A program made the translations under genes and the position numbers. The notes under the pieces were generated by a model. It saw only the letters and a program-made list of their open reading frames with translations. It was not told the origin of the DNA and searched no databases. Positions 33,317 to 35,259 of a stretch of DNA of 35,259 nucleotides are shown here, one piece after another. Source of the DNA: Thermoplasmata archaeon (GTDB lineage: Archaea > Thermoplasmatota > Thermoplasmata > Thermoplasmatales > Thermoplasmataceae); NCBI GenBank assembly GCA_021833045.1, contig JAKBGP010000002.1, positions 1 through 35,259 of the forward strand, written 5' to 3'. Each line of letters begins with the position of its first letter. The first letter of the stretch is position 1.

Positions 33317-34462
33317 ATGAGTGAATTAAGGGAAGAGGAAAATGATGTTCTTGAATACATAAAGAGATTCGCCAATGAAGAGGTAAAACCACTTGCAAGA
33401 GATATAGATCTAAAAGAGGAGGTTCCACGGAAACTTATTGATAGAATGAAGGAACTTGGGTTATTTGCGAGTTACATCCCAAAAGAATATGGTGGATATG
33501 GGATGAGTTTTAGCTTCCTGATTAGAGCAATAGAAATCATATCAAAAGCCTGTCCAAGCACTTCATTAGTTCTTGATGGCGCCTTAACATTATTTGGTGA
33601 GCCTGTTCTGATGTTCGGGTCGGAAGATCTAAAGAAAAAATATTTAAAAAGGGTAGCTGAGGGTGAAATAGGGGGACTGGCCCTTACTGAACCGGGAGCA
33701 GGTAGCGATGCAGCAGCCATTAAAACCTCTGCGGTTAAGGATGGAAATGATTATGTAATAAATGGAACCAAGATTTTTATTTCAAATGGAAGACTTGCTA
33801 AATTTTTCGTCGTTGATGTTGTTACAGACCCATCCAAAGGTCACAGGGGAATAACAACATTCGTAGTTGACTCAGACGCTCCTGGATTCAAGATTAGCAG
33901 GGATATCCATAAAATGGGCATAAGAGGTTCATCAACAGTTGAACTCATATTTGAAAATGTAAGGGTTCCAGAATCAAATATTGTAGGTAAATTGAACGAG
34001 GGATTTAAGGTGGTGATGGAAACCCTTGATGCAGGAAGGATAGGTATTGCAGCTCAGGCCCTTGGCATAGCAGAGTCAGCCTTTGAAGAGGCAGTTATTT
34101 ACTCACAGCAAAGGAAACAGTTTGGCCAGAATATATCAAATATGGAAGGAATACAGTTTATGATATCCGATATGGCCACTGAAATTGAAGCAGCTAAACT
34201 GTTGACTTACAATGCGGCGGAAAGATGGGACAAACATGAACCATGCATAAAGGAATCTTCCATGGCAAAGCTCTACGCTTCTGATGCAGCAAACCGGATA
34301 GCCACTGATTCACTTCAGATCTTCGGGGGATATGGATACACAACAGATCTGGATGCGGAAAGGCACATGAGAGATGCAAAAATAACTCAGATATATGAGG
34401 GCACAAACCAGATTCAGAGAGTAATAATTGCCAGGGAAGTAATGAGGGAACTTAATCCTTGA
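33317..34462 (+). CDS. Acyl-CoA dehydrogenase
   Basis: This 381-aa flavoenzyme oxidises acyl-CoA to trans-2-enoyl-CoA with FAD, passing electrons to an electron-transfer flavoprotein. Visible are the FAD/substrate segment LTEPGAGSDAAAIKTSA, NGTKIFISNG, the helix RKQFGQNISNMEGIQF, and the C-terminal FGGYGYTTDLDAERHMRDAKI and IYEGTNQIQR, whose E361 is the likely catalytic base. Length is normal. It may act in fatty-acid or branched-chain amino-acid degradation; chain specificity cannot be read. It stands next to a DUF72 gene that overlaps its stop codon, and is separated from the ABC operon by a 131-bp AT-rich spacer. Confidence 0.93.
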   Translation: MSELREEENDVLEYIKRFANEEVKPLARDIDLKEEVPRKLIDRMKELGLFASYIPKEYGGYGMSFSFLIRAIEIISKACPSTSLVLDGALTLFGEPVLMFGSEDLKKKYLKRVAEGEIGGLALTEPGAGSDAAAIKTSAVKDGNDYVINGTKIFISNGRLAKFFVVDVVTDPSKGHRGITTFVVDSDAPGFKISRDIHKMGIRGSSTVELIFENVRVPESNIVGKLNEGFKVVMETLDAGRIGIAAQALGIAESAFEEAVIYSQQRKQFGQNISNMEGIQFMISDMATEIEAAKLLTYNAAERWDKHEPCIKESSMAKLYASDAANRIATDSLQIFGGYGYTTDLDAERHMRDAKITQIYEGTNQIQRVIIAREVMRELNP

Positions 34463-35247
34463 AAATATTTCTTGGAACATGTGGATGGGCATACAGGGAA
34501 TGGGTGGGCAAATTCTATCCAGAAGGAACAAGGCCATCAATCAACTACTACACAAATTTTTTCAACGCACTGGAAATAGATTCAACATATTACTCAATTC
34601 CTCCAAAGGAAACATTTGAAAATTCAATCCGGAAAATTCATAAAGATATAAAGGTATCAATTAAAATCCATTCATCAATAAGTCACTTTGGAGAAATTAG
34701 TGACAGGAAAAAGAGTATGGATCTGTTCATCAAAAACGTAATGAATCCAGCCAGAAAAAGAGATCAGGAATCAAAATTTCTATTCACACTGCCACCATGG
34801 ATATCAAATCACAACCTGGAGGAATATCTCGTAAGCATGTCAGAAATCACATTTAATGAAAGCAATATATACTGCGAGCCAAGGATATTGGAAGAGAAAG
34901 ATTTCCCTGAAATACAAAAATTGATTGAAAATGCCGGATTTAGTATAGCTTTCACAGACAATTATATCAATCCGTTGAGGTTAAACATTTCAAATGAAGG
35001 AAGCGTTTACATAAGACTTCACGGAAGGAACCCCGCATTTTCAGAAAAAGAATCAGGAATGGAAAAATTCAATTATGCATACAATCAAAAGGAATTGCTT
35101 GAAATAAAGGATGAAATAATGAGATACGAGAAGCAATTTAATGAAATTTTCATATTTTTTAATAACCATCCTAACGGAAATGCCCCTCTAAATGCAATGG
35201 AACTTGGAAACATGCTTGGAATAAATAAAATGAGTAGACTTTTGTGA
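34459..35247 (+). CDS. DUF72-family protein
   Basis: DUF72 (YecE-like) proteins have a TIM-barrel-like fold and no established activity. This 262-aa member begins with FLGTCGWAYREWVGKFYP, followed by ALEIDSTYYSIPP and the C-terminal YIRLHGRN and IFFNNHPNGNAPLNA, all characteristic. It starts at TTG, overlapping the acyl-CoA dehydrogenase stop (TTGA), so translation is probably coupled and both share a transcript. The coupling to a dehydrogenase is a clue to an oxidative or metabolic repair role but does not define it. The gene is complete, with its stop 12 bp before the window ends. Confidence 0.88.
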   Translation: MKIFLGTCGWAYREWVGKFYPEGTRPSINYYTNFFNALEIDSTYYSIPPKETFENSIRKIHKDIKVSIKIHSSISHFGEISDRKKSMDLFIKNVMNPARKRDQESKFLFTLPPWISNHNLEEYLVSMSEITFNESNIYCEPRILEEKDFPEIQKLIENAGFSIAFTDNYINPLRLNISNEGSVYIRLHGRNPAFSEKESGMEKFNYAYNQKELLEIKDEIMRYEKQFNEIFIFFNNHPNGNAPLNAMELGNMLGINKMSRLL

Positions 35248-35259
35248 GTCTATAAAGAG

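Overview
The window looks like a chromosomal segment of an acidophilic, cell-wall-less archaeon of the Thermoplasmata (Thermoplasmatales, near Ferroplasma/Cuniculiplasma/Thermoplasma). The grounds are a euryarchaeal gene set (RFC small subunit, Orc1/Cdc6, B-family polymerase homologue, archaeal ArgS, GHMP-type shikimate kinase, RtcB), low GC with AGA/AGG arginine codons, archaeal TATA elements about 22-30 nt before many start codons, strong Shine-Dalgarno (SD) matches before internal operon genes, and a large cysteine-free sequon-rich surface protein. The genus cannot be fixed from sequence alone. No rRNA, tRNA, CRISPR array or insertion sequence was seen.

Layout. 1-3.3 kb: Hef-type helicase, RFC small subunit, PurN. 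3.3-5.7 kb: CPBP membrane protease, a wHTH regulator/GNAT pair, an unknown 71-aa protein. 5.7-8.2 kb: RtcB RNA ligase coupled to an amidohydrolase; RtcB and the 71-aa gene appear to share one central TATA element. 8.2-11.5 kb: a 983-aa membrane-anchored surface protein and a small zinc-ribbon protein. 11.6-17.2 kb, minus strand: overlapping shikimate operon aroB-aroE-aroK-aroA followed by argS. 17.3-20 kb, plus strand: two unrecognised small proteins coupled to a divergent PolB with an eroded exonuclease site and a one-aspartate motif C. 20-22.8 kb, minus strand: radical SAM protein and Orc1/Cdc6, abutting. 22.9-26.2 kb: small exported proteins and a 14-TM MFS exporter with a palindromic operator candidate. 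26.2-29.2 kb: MqnD-like protein, DUF302 protein, carbamate kinase, purine-type phosphoribosyltransferase. 29.4-33.2 kb: an accessory-looking, AT-rich five-gene operon of an ABC ATPase, a permease and three membrane-anchored cysteine-bearing ectoproteins, the first carrying a G9 tract. 33.3-35.2 kb: acyl-CoA dehydrogenase and a DUF72 protein.

The two most interesting loci are the polB-like operon (17.3-20 kb), which resembles in outline an archaeal PolB2-type damage-tolerance cassette, and the ABC/ectoprotein operon (29.4-33.2 kb), for which I recognise no described counterpart. Many lead genes look leaderless, while downstream genes have SDs that settle several starts (aroB, aroK, the 75-aa gene, and the 30188, 31919 and 32610 genes).
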